Below, one piece after another: positions 34,678 through 43,712 of a DNA stretch of 64,000 nt. The translations under genes were made by a program, and so were the position numbers. The stretch's first letter is position 1. Each line of letters begins with the position of its first letter. Below the pieces are notes generated by a model. It was not told the origin of the DNA, did not search any database, and saw only the letters and a list, made by a program, of their open reading frames with translations. Source of the stretch: an uncultured Lachnospiraceae bacterium (GTDB lineage Bacteria > Bacillota > Clostridia > Lachnospirales > Lachnospiraceae); NCBI GenBank assembly GCA_944384155.1, contig CALWSG010000043.1, positions 1-64,000 on the forward strand. The letters are read 5' to 3'.

Positions 34678-36624
34678 ATGTCAAAAAAACCATATTACAT
34701 TACAACAGCGATAGCCTATACGTCAGGAAAGCCTCATATAGGCAACACATATGAAATTGTTCTTGCAGACAGCATTGCAAGGTTTAAAAGACAGCAGGGA
34801 TATGACGTAAGATTTCAGACAGGAACAGACGAGCATGGTCAGAAAATAGAATTAAAGGCACAGGAGCAGGGAATCACGCCAAAGGAATTTGTTGATAATG
34901 TATCCTCAGAGATAAAGAGAATTTGGGATTTAATGAATACTTCTTATAATAAGTTTATAAGAACAACAGATGAATATCATGAAAAGCAGGTTCAGAAAAT
35001 ATTTAAAAAGCTTTATGAGAAGGGAGATATATATAAAGGCCATTATGAGGGAATGTACTGCACGCCGTGTGAGTCTTTTTTTACACAGTCGCAGCTTGTA
35101 GACGGAAAGTGTCCTGACTGCGGAAGAGAAGTGCAGCCGGCAAAGGAAGAGGCATATTTCTTTAAAATGAGTAAGTATGCAGATAAGCTTATAAAGCATA
35201 TAGAGGAGCATCCTGAATTTATTCAGCCTGAATCCAGAAAAAACGAAATGATGAATAACTTTTTAAAGGCAGGACTTCAGGATTTGTGTGTATCAAGAAG
35301 CTCATTTAAATGGGGCATACCTGTGGATTTTGATGATAAGCACGTAATATATGTGTGGATAGATGCACTGTCAAACTATATTACAGGTCTTGGATTTGAT
35401 GCAGACGGAAACAGTGATGAGCTTTATAATCAATACTGGCCTGCTGATTTGCATCTTATTGGAAAGGATATTCTGAGATTCCATACAATATACTGGCCTA
35501 TTATGCTTATGGCACTTGACCAGCCTCTGCCAAAGCAGATATTCGGACATCCATGGCTGCTTCAGGGGGATGGAAAAATGAGTAAATCAAAGGGAAATGT
35601 AATATATGCAGATGATTTGGTGGGATTTTTCGGTGTAGATGCGGTGCGTTTCTTTGTATTACATGAGATGCCTTTTGAAAATGACGGTGTTATTACGTGG
35701 GAGCTTATGGTGGAAAGATTAAATTCAGAGCTTGCAAATACATTGGGAAATCTTGTAAACAGAACAATATCTATGTCAAATAAATATTTTGGCGGAATTG
35801 TTGAAAATAAAAATGACGACGGAGGCAGTGAATTTGATGAAGACCTTAAGAACACAGCCGTTAAGACGTATGACAAAGTGGCTGCGGCAATGGATAAGCT
35901 TAAGGTTGCAGATGCCATATCGGAAATATTTACACTGTTTAAAAGATGCAATAAATACATTGATGAAACAATGCCTTGGGTACTTGCCAAGGATGAGGCA
36001 AAGAAGGACAGGCTGGCAACAGTTCTTTACAATCTTGTAGAGGGAATATCCATAGGAGCCACACTTCTGTTACCGTTTATGCCGGAGACAGGAGAAAAAA
36101 TACTGAAGCAGCTTGGTGCACAGAGCCGTACACTGGAGGAATTAAATGAATTTGGAAAATATGTAAGCGGAACAAAGGTTACGGATAAACCGGAAATACT
36201 TTTTGCAAGACTGGATGTGGCTGAGGTAATGGAAAAGGTAGAGGCACTGAAGGGAAAATCAGAGGCTTCCGTAAAATATCCTGAGGTAGAGAAGAAGCAG
36301 GAAATAACAATAGAGGATTTTGATAAAATTCAGCTTCGTGTAGGCGAGGTGTTAAAATGTGAGCCTGTGCCAAAGGCAAAAAAGCTTCTTGTATCACAGA
36401 TACGAGTAGGGAATGAGATTAGACAAATAGTGTCAGGAATATCTAAATATTATAAGCCGGAAGAAATGGTTGGAAAAAAAGTAGCGGTAGTTACAAATCT
36501 TAAGCCTGTTAAGTTATGCGGAATTTTGTCCGAGGGAATGATACTTGCGGCAATGGATAATGAGGATAATCTGTCAGTACTTACTGTTGATAAGGATATA
36601 ATATGCGGAAGTGAGATAGGCTAG
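34678..36624 (+). CDS. metG: methionyl-tRNA synthetase
   Basis: A 648-residue class I synthetase with ATP-binding KPHIGNTYE (HIGH-type) near residue 20, a zinc-binding region (CTPCESFF...CPDCG), KMSKS at about 300-304 and a C-terminal EMAP/Trbp111-like tRNA-binding domain (FDKIQLRVGEVLKCEP). Controlled by the T-box leader. Followed after 12 bp by tatD, the order metG-tatD-rsmA as in Bacillus. Confidence 0.97.
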   Translation: MSKKPYYITTAIAYTSGKPHIGNTYEIVLADSIARFKRQQGYDVRFQTGTDEHGQKIELKAQEQGITPKEFVDNVSSEIKRIWDLMNTSYNKFIRTTDEYHEKQVQKIFKKLYEKGDIYKGHYEGMYCTPCESFFTQSQLVDGKCPDCGREVQPAKEEAYFFKMSKYADKLIKHIEEHPEFIQPESRKNEMMNNFLKAGLQDLCVSRSSFKWGIPVDFDDKHVIYVWIDALSNYITGLGFDADGNSDELYNQYWPADLHLIGKDILRFHTIYWPIMLMALDQPLPKQIFGHPWLLQGDGKMSKSKGNVIYADDLVGFFGVDAVRFFVLHEMPFENDGVITWELMVERLNSELANTLGNLVNRTISMSNKYFGGIVENKNDDGGSEFDEDLKNTAVKTYDKVAAAMDKLKVADAISEIFTLFKRCNKYIDETMPWVLAKDEAKKDRLATVLYNLVEGISIGATLLLPFMPETGEKILKQLGAQSRTLEELNEFGKYVSGTKVTDKPEILFARLDVAEVMEKVEALKGKSEASVKYPEVEKKQEITIEDFDKIQLRVGEVLKCEPVPKAKKLLVSQIRVGNEIRQIVSGISKYYKPEEMVGKKVAVVTNLKPVKLCGILSEGMILAAMDNEDNLSVLTVDKDIICGSEIG

Positions 36625-36636
36625 GCGGAGAAAAAT

Positions 36637-37413
36637 ATGTTTATTATAGATACACATGCACACTATGATGACGAAAAATTTGATGATGACAGGGAGGAAA
36701 TTCTTCTTTCCATGAAGGGCAGCGGAATAGGAATAATAGTTAATTCCGGTGCCTCTATGGAGGGAGTGAGAGATACATTAAGGCTTACGGAAAAGTACGA
36801 TTTTGTATACGGAACAGCCGGTATTCATCCCAGTGAGACGGAAGTGCTTGAAAATGAAGGTGCTTATCAGGAACTAAAAAGAGCAGTGCTTTGTCCTAAG
36901 ATACTTGCAGTTGGAGAGATAGGACTTGACTATTACTGGAATGAGCCGGAAAGAGAGCTTCAAAGAAAGCATTTTGTAAAACAGCTTAATCTTGCAAGAG
37001 AGGTAAAGAAGCCTGTAGTTATACATTCAAGAGATGCAGCAGCAGATACCCTTGATATTATGAAAGCTTTAAATGCACAGGATATGGGGGGAATTATACA
37101 CTGCTTTTCCTATGGCGTGGAAATGGCAAGGGAATATCTTAATATGGGCTTCTATCTTGGCATTGGAGGCGTTATCACCTTTAAAAATTCAAAAAAGCTT
37201 AAGGAAGTGGTGGAATACATGCCTCTTGACAGAATAGTACTTGAAACAGACAGTCCTTACCTTTCCCCTGAGCCGAACAGAGGAAAAAGAAATTCATCAT
37301 TAAATCTAAAGTATATAGTTGAAAAAATATCGGAAATAAAAAATGTAACACAGGAACATGTTATAGAAACAACATACAGCAACGCATGCAGTGTATACGG
37401 ACTTAAAATATAA
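36637..37413 (+). CDS. tatD: TatD family metal-dependent hydrolase/DNase
   Basis: A 258-residue TIM-barrel protein (YabD/YcfH type). Metal ligands are visible: DTHAHYDDEKF at the N-terminus, GEIGLDYYW, VIHSRDA, IIHCFSYG, and the closing LETDSPYLSP. Family members act as 3'-5' exonucleases on damaged DNA. In an operon with metG and rsmA. Confidence 0.93.
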   Translation: MFIIDTHAHYDDEKFDDDREEILLSMKGSGIGIIVNSGASMEGVRDTLRLTEKYDFVYGTAGIHPSETEVLENEGAYQELKRAVLCPKILAVGEIGLDYYWNEPERELQRKHFVKQLNLAREVKKPVVIHSRDAAADTLDIMKALNAQDMGGIIHCFSYGVEMAREYLNMGFYLGIGGVITFKNSKKLKEVVEYMPLDRIVLETDSPYLSPEPNRGKRNSSLNLKYIVEKISEIKNVTQEHVIETTYSNACSVYGLKI

Positions 37414-37463
37414 GCCGTAACGCAGGCAATTTGCAAAAGCTGCAAAGTATGGAAAGGATATAT

Positions 37464-38330
37464 ATGGCAGAACTGGGAAATCCAAAAAAGACAACAGAAA
37501 TTCTTCAAAAATACGGCTTTGCTTTTCAAAAAAAATACGGACAGAACTTTCTTATAGACGGCAATGTGCTTAAAAAAATAGTGAAAGAAGCGGGGATAGG
37601 GAAAGATGATACGGTGCTGGAGATTGGTCCGGGAATAGGAACAATGACGCAATATCTCTGTGAAAACGCAGGTAAGGTAGTGGCGGTGGAGATAGATAAA
37701 AATCTTATACCTATACTTAAAAATGATACATTGGCGGAATACAGCAATGTAACAATTATAAACCAGGATATTCTTAAGATTGATATAAATAAGCTGGTAA
37801 ATGAGGAAAACGGAGGGAGACCTGTAAAGGTAGTGGCAAATCTTCCATATTACATTACAACACCAATTATTATGAAATTATTTGAAAGCCATGCTCCTGT
37901 TGATACCATAACCATAATGGTGCAAAAGGAAGTAGCTGACCGTATGCAGGTAGGACCGGGAACAAAGGATTATGGGGCGTTATCTCTGGCAGTACAGTAT
38001 TATGCAAAGCCGGAGATAGTGATGGTTGTTTCTCCGGAGTGCTTTATGCCAAGACCTAAGGTTTCGTCGGCTGTCATAAAATTAACCAGGTATGAAAATC
38101 CTCCTGTTTCTGTCAGTGATGAGGGACTTATGTTCAGACTTATAAGGGCAGCCTTTAATCAAAGGAGAAAAACTCTTGTAAACAGCATAAACAATTCCCC
38201 GGATTTGAACTTCACCAAAGAGAGCATAGTAAATGCATTGGAGAAAATGGGGCTGTCCGGTACAGTACGGGGGGAGGCACTTACACTTTCCCAGTTTGGA
38301 AGGCTTTCGGACATTTTAGGTGAGCAATGA
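37464..38330 (+). CDS. rsmA: 16S rRNA (A1518/A1519-N6)-dimethyltransferase
   Basis: A 288-residue KsgA/RsmA methylase. Motif I VLEIGPGIGTMTQYL, the start KKYGQNFLID typical for KsgA, the catalytic NLPYYITTPI, and C-terminal PRPKVSSAVI. It dimethylates two adenines near the 3' end of 16S rRNA. ATG 37464 with GGAAAGGA upstream is preferred to the earlier frame opening at 37431. Confidence 0.96.
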   Translation: MAELGNPKKTTEILQKYGFAFQKKYGQNFLIDGNVLKKIVKEAGIGKDDTVLEIGPGIGTMTQYLCENAGKVVAVEIDKNLIPILKNDTLAEYSNVTIINQDILKIDINKLVNEENGGRPVKVVANLPYYITTPIIMKLFESHAPVDTITIMVQKEVADRMQVGPGTKDYGALSLAVQYYAKPEIVMVVSPECFMPRPKVSSAVIKLTRYENPPVSVSDEGLMFRLIRAAFNQRRKTLVNSINNSPDLNFTKESIVNALEKMGLSGTVRGEALTLSQFGRLSDILGEQ

Positions 38331-38399
38331 AAAAGTTATTGCATATTTTGCCGTTTCATACAATATACTGTGGTAAATAAATGAAAAGAGGGGACATGG

Positions 38400-39398
38400 G
38401 TGTATAGGAGAATAACCTCATACATATATGGATATGACAATGGCGAAAGAATCAGTAACTGCGGTTACTTTAGATTTGATATAAGAGAAGGTCAATGTAA
38501 GCTTTCTGTTAATGTTAAGGTGCCTGATAAATATACTATGGGCATAGCGGAAATCTATATATTAAGAAAAAAGGATGGTATCTTAGAGGGGGCTTTGTTA
38601 GGTAAAACAGGAGGGACAAACGGAAGCATATGCTATAAGCATTTGTGTACATCCGACAATATTATAGAAGATATCAGTATAGATAATATGGCGGGAATAC
38701 TTATATATAACGGAGAATCTTTAAAAAGAGTATTTGCGGGAAGTCTGAAGGATGATGAGCTGGATATTCTTTCATTTAAGAAAGAATATGAGGAGGAAAA
38801 TACGGTTTATAAAATAGATACAGAATGTCAGGAACAGTGGTGCATGGAATCACAGGAGGAACAGGCTGAAATACAGGAGGAAGATGAGGTTTCATTTCCC
38901 CATGAAAATGTTATTTCCGATACCGGAAACAGGCAGGAAAATAAAGAAGCAAAAGAAGATGTTTATAGTGACAATCACAGCAATAAGCCGGAGGCAGATA
39001 ATGAAGCCATAGAGGACGGTGATGCAAATATTGCGTCTATGGAAATAAAAGAAAGCAAAGATGTATGGCAGGAGCTTTTGTTTACTAAGTTTCCAAAGGT
39101 AAGAGTAAGCTTTGACGGAGGTGACTGTGAAGCGGTAAAGATGAGACCTCATGATCTTGTGTGGTTTCCGCGGAAATACTGGAGGTTCAGCAATAATCAA
39201 TGTCTGTTAAACGGATATTATAATTACAGGTATATAATGCTTGTGAGAGGAAGGGGCAGCAGGGAAGGCAGTTATTATCTTGCAGTACCCGGGAAAAATA
39301 TTACAGGTGATGCTGCAATGGCAAGGCGGCAGGGATTTATGGAATTTATAGAGGGTAGCGGCGGATTAGGCTATTGGTGCTGTAAAGTTGGGCAATAA
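38400..39398 (+). CDS. DUF6128-like protein
   Basis: 332 residues. An N-terminal beta-rich domain (residues about 1-125), a long acidic, low-complexity linker (about 130-225, Glu/Asp/Asn-rich), and a C-terminal domain with LVWFPRKYWRFSNNQCLLNGYYNYRY split by aromatic residues. I recall similar proteins (DUF6128) as common in Lachnospiraceae; function unknown. Start is GTG 38400 because the overlapping ATG is out of frame. Its 3' end overlaps a convergent membrane-protein gene by 53 bp. Confidence 0.65.
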   Translation: MYRRITSYIYGYDNGERISNCGYFRFDIREGQCKLSVNVKVPDKYTMGIAEIYILRKKDGILEGALLGKTGGTNGSICYKHLCTSDNIIEDISIDNMAGILIYNGESLKRVFAGSLKDDELDILSFKKEYEEENTVYKIDTECQEQWCMESQEEQAEIQEEDEVSFPHENVISDTGNRQENKEAKEDVYSDNHSNKPEADNEAIEDGDANIASMEIKESKDVWQELLFTKFPKVRVSFDGGDCEAVKMRPHDLVWFPRKYWRFSNNQCLLNGYYNYRYIMLVRGRGSREGSYYLAVPGKNITGDAAMARRQGFMEFIEGSGGLGYWCCKVGQ

Positions 39399-39981
39399 TA
39401 ACCTGAGACGGAAGATAAAAAAGCCACATGGCAATAAGTCCAAAGTTATACCATGCACCTGATGACAGCACGTTAGTTATGGCAACATGAATGTCACAAA
39501 GCATAATTAAAATAAGGCATATGGTGAGTATGGCATATTCCTGATTTCCCTTTACCTGCATCAGACATAGAACAATATTCGTTACAAGAGTAATAAAGTA
39601 TACAACGGCTAAAAATGTCATAAAATTAATAGGCATAACAAAAAAATTTATAAGTATTGATACAATAAAGCCTGCAATGACCATTGCTGTAAGGTGGTCT
39701 AACGGAAAGCGGGCTTTTTTTGTAATATAACTATAATAATTTAGCTGTACCAAAATAAAAAAGAAAATGCCAAGGGAATAAAAAGGAGTAATAACAAGCA
39801 GAAAATCAGCGGCTACCGTAAGTGACATGATTTTCCTCACAGGGTGATTTGTGCCGCTCACCATAAGAAAGCAAAGACATATGGCAAAAAACTTAAGCAG
39901 GGATGACAGAGGAGTCATATTATGGGTTATGTCAAGGTACAGGTATGAAATATAAATAACAAATTCAATAGCTATAAACAT
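39346..39981 (-). CDS. multi-pass membrane protein (possibly YhhN/TMEM86-like)
   Basis: 211 residues with about seven to eight hydrophobic helices covering nearly its whole length. The pattern MCD-x-H-A late in the chain (IMLCDIHVAITNVL) and AMWLFYLPSQVIIAQL are reminiscent of YhhN lysoplasmalogenases, but the match is only suggestive. Convergent overlap of 53 bp with the DUF6128-like gene. Confidence 0.55.
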   Translation of the reverse strand: MFIAIEFVIYISYLYLDITHNMTPLSSLLKFFAICLCFLMVSGTNHPVRKIMSLTVAADFLLVITPFYSLGIFFFILVQLNYYSYITKKARFPLDHLTAMVIAGFIVSILINFFVMPINFMTFLAVVYFITLVTNIVLCLMQVKGNQEYAILTICLILIMLCDIHVAITNVLSSGAWYNFGLIAMWLFYLPSQVIIAQLYSTNSLIRRYPL

Positions 39982-40003
39982 GCATTTTTCCTTTCGGGTT
40001 TAC

Positions 40004-40032
40004 TTGCAGAATTTATATTATTCTGATAGAAT
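40004..40032 (+). promoter_or_regulatory. promoter of the HD-domain gene
   Basis: TTGCAG and TAGAAT with a 17-bp spacer, about 65 bp before the start codon. Confidence 0.55.
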
Positions 40033-40097
40033 AATCACATAGTTAGTATTGGGAGAAAAGAAAAAAATATACGGCTTAAAACAGGGAGGTAGCAGCA

Positions 40098-41123
40098 GTG
40101 AAATTTGTGAAAACAGATAACCTTGTAAAAGGTATGAGGCTGGCAAAACCAATATACAATAGAAACGGAGTTCTTCTGTATGACAGGGATACAAGGCTTA
40201 CAAAACAGGGTATAAACAGTGTGAAAAATTTTAATCTTATAGGAATATATGTTTTGGAACCTACAGAGCCATTGCCGCCTATGACAGAGGAAGACATTGA
40301 GTTTGAACGCTTTCAGACCATGAGTGTCTTTGGGCTAAGGGAAGATATTGAGCTTTTGTCCATGGGGAATGAACCTGTTAATCTTGAAAATATGGTTAAT
40401 GTAATATATCAAAAGTACGGCAGAAGTGATAAAAAAATCAGTACACTTCAAAATTTAAGAAGCAGAGAGGACTATACATATAAACACGCTCTTTTTGTTG
40501 CAATATTGTCAGCGGCAATGAGTGTACGTCTTAAGCTTAGTGAGGAGGAAACAAAGGAAGTTATATTGTCATCTCTTATACATGATATGGGAACGGCTGT
40601 TGTGTTGAAATTAGATTATGTTCCAAATGAAGCCAAAATGATTCTGGACTACGAAAATAGAATGGAGGAAGGAAAAAATATTGTCAATGTAGATTCTAAA
40701 AAGCTTATTCAAGGCAAAATATTAATGACGGCAAATATATATGATGATATGACCTCTATGAATACGGATAAAGAACCGGTATCAGATGTTGCTGCGGTGA
40801 GATATCTTTTGAAAAATACTAAGAAATATGATGATGCAGTGGTAGGAGCACTGGTGGACAGCTTGAAAATGCTGTATCCGGGAATATGTGTGGAGCTTAC
40901 AAATAAAGCAAAGGGAATAGTAATTCTCGGAAATGAAAAAAATGTTTTAAGACCTGTGGTTCTTGGATTTAATTACAATGAAATATATAATCTTATGCAG
41001 GATGATGTTTATGCAAAGGTACAGATAAAGGATATAATGAAGACAATGGACAAGCGTGTCCATATAGACAAAGCTACAATAGAGGAATATATGGAAAAGT
41101 ATGGTAACGCAGCATCTGTTTAG
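40098..41123 (+). CDS. degenerate HD-GYP-like signalling protein
   Basis: 341 residues. The N-terminal domain (KGMRLAKPIYNRNGVLLY...) is the module that precedes many HD-GYP phosphodiesterases. The HD region has H in YTYKHALFVAIL and HD in SSLIHDMGT, where the usual HDIGK lysine is Thr. The HHE..DGxGYP block is missing and the later ADVYDALT is TANIYDDMTS. It may thus be a c-di-GMP sensor or an inactive homologue rather than a phosphodiesterase. Confidence 0.7.
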   Translation: MKFVKTDNLVKGMRLAKPIYNRNGVLLYDRDTRLTKQGINSVKNFNLIGIYVLEPTEPLPPMTEEDIEFERFQTMSVFGLREDIELLSMGNEPVNLENMVNVIYQKYGRSDKKISTLQNLRSREDYTYKHALFVAILSAAMSVRLKLSEEETKEVILSSLIHDMGTAVVLKLDYVPNEAKMILDYENRMEEGKNIVNVDSKKLIQGKILMTANIYDDMTSMNTDKEPVSDVAAVRYLLKNTKKYDDAVVGALVDSLKMLYPGICVELTNKAKGIVILGNEKNVLRPVVLGFNYNEIYNLMQDDVYAKVQIKDIMKTMDKRVHIDKATIEEYMEKYGNAASV

Positions 41124-41126
41124 AGA

Positions 41127-41696
41127 CTAATCCTTAAAATAAGGATTGATAAGCCCGTATAACAAATGGTCTGTCCATTTGCCGTTTACCCGGAGATTTT
41201 TAATGCACTTGCCCTCAGGAAGGAAACCGCACTTTTCCAATACCTTAATTGAAGAAAAATTGTCCTCCTGGACAAAGGCGTTTACTCTGTGAACATTAAG
41301 ATATTCAAAGGCAGCGGTAAGAGAAGCTTTTACAGCCTCCGTGCAGTAGCCCATGGAGGTATATTCAGGGCTTATTTTGTAGCCTATGTTGCATGATATA
41401 TAAGGGTCAGGGAGTACGTTGCCGAAGGATACTGTTCCTATTATTATATCGGGACATTTTTTTTCAAAGATATAGTATCTCAGATATTGATGCTTAAGTG
41501 CCGCAGAATATTCGGAATTAAGCATATGCTCCTGAAAGGAGGAAGTGTAAAACAGAGAATTTTTTGACGGCTCATACAGCTCAAAAACATGACGTCCGGA
41601 CTTTAAAAAATCCAGAACCGGCAGAGCATAATGGCCGTCTAAAATTTTTAATATAAGATTTTCGGTAATTAAAATTTTATAGTCATACTTTTTCAT
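41127..41696 (-). CDS. GNAT family N-acetyltransferase (RimJ/RimL type)
   Basis: 189 residues with the RimJ/RimL-type fold: GTVSFGNVLPD, the acetyl-CoA loop region YTSMGYCTEAVKASLTAAFEYL, RVNAFVQEDNFSSIKVLEKCGF and a C-terminal VNGKWTDHLLYGLI. Substrate cannot be inferred. It overlaps tadA by 4 bp and is translated after it. Confidence 0.85.
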   Translation of the reverse strand: MKKYDYKILITENLILKILDGHYALPVLDFLKSGRHVFELYEPSKNSLFYTSSFQEHMLNSEYSAALKHQYLRYYIFEKKCPDIIIGTVSFGNVLPDPYISCNIGYKISPEYTSMGYCTEAVKASLTAAFEYLNVHRVNAFVQEDNFSSIKVLEKCGFLPEGKCIKNLRVNGKWTDHLLYGLINPYFKD

Positions 41697-42160
41697 TTAT
41701 AGTCATTCCTTTTTCGAAGCTCTTTAAAAAATGAAGTTAGGATTGTGCTGCATTTATCCTCTAAAATTCCTGTTTCTATTTCTGTCTGATGGTTAAAAGC
41801 AGGAACCTGCAAAAGATTCATAACGGAGCCTGCACATCCGGCTTTAGGATTCATTGAACCTATATATACCTTTTTAATTCTGGCCTGCACAATGGCACCG
41901 GAACACATTTGGCAAGGCTCCAATGTTACGTACATTTCACATTCGTCAAGACGCCAGTCACCAAGAGCCTTTGAAGCTTTGCGTATTGCATTAAGCTCGG
42001 CATGGGACAGGGTATTTTTGTCTGTTATGCGTCTGTTATAGCCTCTTGCAATAATTTTATCCCGGTAAACTATTACACAGCCAATGGGAACCTCTCCAAT
42101 GGAAAGAGCTTTTTTCGCCTGTTTAATTGCCTCATTCATAAAAAATTCTTCTCTTGACAT
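41693..42160 (-). CDS. tadA: tRNA-specific adenosine deaminase
   Basis: 155 residues. TadA converts A34 to inosine in tRNA-Arg(ACG). Zinc site HAELNAI and PCQMCSGAI with the catalytic Glu in HAE. Start ATG 42160 with AGGAGC upstream. The neighbourhood (SRP RNA, then dnaX-ybaB-recR on the other side) is the conserved Firmicute order tadA-scr-dnaX, here with the orientation changed and pfk inserted. Confidence 0.95.
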   Translation of the reverse strand: MSREEFFMNEAIKQAKKALSIGEVPIGCVIVYRDKIIARGYNRRITDKNTLSHAELNAIRKASKALGDWRLDECEMYVTLEPCQMCSGAIVQARIKKVYIGSMNPKAGCAGSVMNLLQVPAFNHQTEIETGILEDKCSTILTSFFKELRKRNDYK

Positions 42161-42230
42161 TTTAATGCTCCTTCTGATGCTTTTTACCTCATGTAAAATT
42201 GGAGAATTTTCTCGAAAAAATCAAATAAAA

Positions 42231-42494
42231 AACCGTGCAATCTGTGTTGTATACCATTCATGAACGTTACTCTGACAGCCGGCTCGGCTCAGGCTGCCTC
42301 ATGTCACATAGAAGGTTTTACTTAGTGCTGCTTCATTCCTGACCTGACACGGTTCGTAAATTTCTATTGCATAAGACCCAAGCGTCAACGCTGCTTATCA
42401 AAGGCAGCTTCACAAATAAGTATCCGAAACAGATTATCACCCCTGCTAGAGCGGCTTGCAGGTACAGGGCACCGCTAACTCCCCGGCTGCACGG
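42231..42494 (-). ncRNA. ffs: SRP RNA, large Gram-positive type
   Basis: About 264 nt on the minus strand. The domain IV core is visible as GTGTCAGGTCAGGAATGAAGCAGC. preceding text reads on with ACTAAG. The 5' end has the Alu-type segment GGTGCCCTGTACCTGC. Terminal sequences CCGTGCA and TGCACGG pair, and a T-rich stretch follows as terminator. It is the signal-recognition particle RNA (scRNA/6S-like in Bacillus) that works with Ffh in membrane targeting. Confidence 0.93.
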
Positions 42495-42503
42495 ATAATT
42501 CAT

Positions 42504-42532
42504 AGTATACTAGGAAAATAAGCATCTGTCAA
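42504..42532 (-). promoter_or_regulatory. consensus promoter of SRP RNA
   Basis: On the minus strand TTGACA and TATACT with a 17-bp spacer. The predicted transcript start (about 42495-42498) agrees with the 5' end from the terminal stem. Confidence 0.88.
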
Positions 42533-42639
42533 ATTTTTTTGTGATTTTGCTTTAAAATTTTCATATTTTAATGTATACTAAAGAAAGAATTGTAAAGAAA
42601 TAATAAATGGTCATTTATTTATGGCAGAATGGAGGAAAT

Positions 42640-43710
42640 ATGCGTATAGGAATGTTGACCAGCGGCGGTGACTGCCAAAGCTTAAATGCAACCATGAGAG
42701 GCGTGGCAAAAACACTGTACAATGAGCTTAAGGACGTGGAGATAATAGGCTTTCTTGAGGGGTATAAAGGGCTTATGTATGAGGATTATAAGGTTATGAA
42801 GCCAAGGGATTTTTCGGGGATACTCACAGAAGGCGGAACTATAATAGGAACAAGCAGACAGCCATTTAAGCAGATGAGAGTTATCGGGGAAGATGGCTTT
42901 GACAAGGTTGCGGCAATGAAGAAAACATACAAAAAGTTAAATCTTGATTGTCTTGTAATTCTGGGAGGGAACGGAACACAAAAGACAGCCAACCTGTTAA
43001 GGGAGGAGGGCTTAAATGTTGTTTCACTTCCGAAAACCATAGATAACGACCTTTGGGGAACTGATATGACCTTCGGTTTCCAAAGTGCCGTAAATATAGC
43101 AACAGAGGCTATCGATTGCATTCATACAACGGCTGCATCACACGGCAGGGTATTTATAGTGGAGGTTATGGGGCATAAGGTAGGCTGGCTTACTCTTCAT
43201 GCAGGTATGGCAGGGGGAGCAGATATTATACTTATACCTGAGATACCATATGACATAGACAAGGTGGCTCAGGCAATAGAAAAAAGAACAAAGGAAGGAA
43301 AGAGATTCTCTATTCTGGCAGTTGCAGAGGGAGCTATTTCAAAGGAGGATGCCGCACTGTCCAAAAAGGAATATAAGGCAAAGCTTGCGGCAAGCGTATA
43401 TCCTTCCGTATCTTATGAGATAGGAAAAAGGATAGAAGAAAAAACAGGTCAGGAAATAAGGGTAACGATACCGGGGCATACTCAAAGAGGAGGAAGTCCG
43501 TGTCCTTATGACAGAGTGCTGTCATCAAGATTTGGTGCAGCGGCAGCCAAAATGATACTTGATAAGGATTTTGGCAATATGATAGGAATTAAGAACGGAG
43601 AGATGGTTCGAATACCTTTGGCGGATGTAGCCGGAAAGCTTAAAATGGTTAATCCGGATTCCTCTATCATCCATGAAGCAAAGGCACTTGGAATCAGTTT
43701 TGGAGATTAA
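42640..43710 (+). CDS. 6-phosphofructokinase
   Basis: 356 residues. The PFK fold shows GGDCQSLNATMRG at the N-terminus, GTIIGTSRQPF, LGGNGTQKTA, PKTIDNDLWGTD and GHTQRGGSPCPYDR. The donor-specificity sites are mixed: Gly in GGNGT, as in ATP enzymes, and Lys in PKTIDND, as in PPi enzymes. Some ATP-dependent actinobacterial PFKs share this pair, so ATP is more likely. ATG 42640 follows GGAGG. Two base pairs separate it from dnaX. Confidence 0.92.
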   Translation: MRIGMLTSGGDCQSLNATMRGVAKTLYNELKDVEIIGFLEGYKGLMYEDYKVMKPRDFSGILTEGGTIIGTSRQPFKQMRVIGEDGFDKVAAMKKTYKKLNLDCLVILGGNGTQKTANLLREEGLNVVSLPKTIDNDLWGTDMTFGFQSAVNIATEAIDCIHTTAASHGRVFIVEVMGHKVGWLTLHAGMAGGADIILIPEIPYDIDKVAQAIEKRTKEGKRFSILAVAEGAISKEDAALSKKEYKAKLAASVYPSVSYEIGKRIEEKTGQEIRVTIPGHTQRGGSPCPYDRVLSSRFGAAAAKMILDKDFGNMIGIKNGEMVRIPLADVAGKLKMVNPDSSIIHEAKALGISFGD

Positions 43711-43712
43711 TC

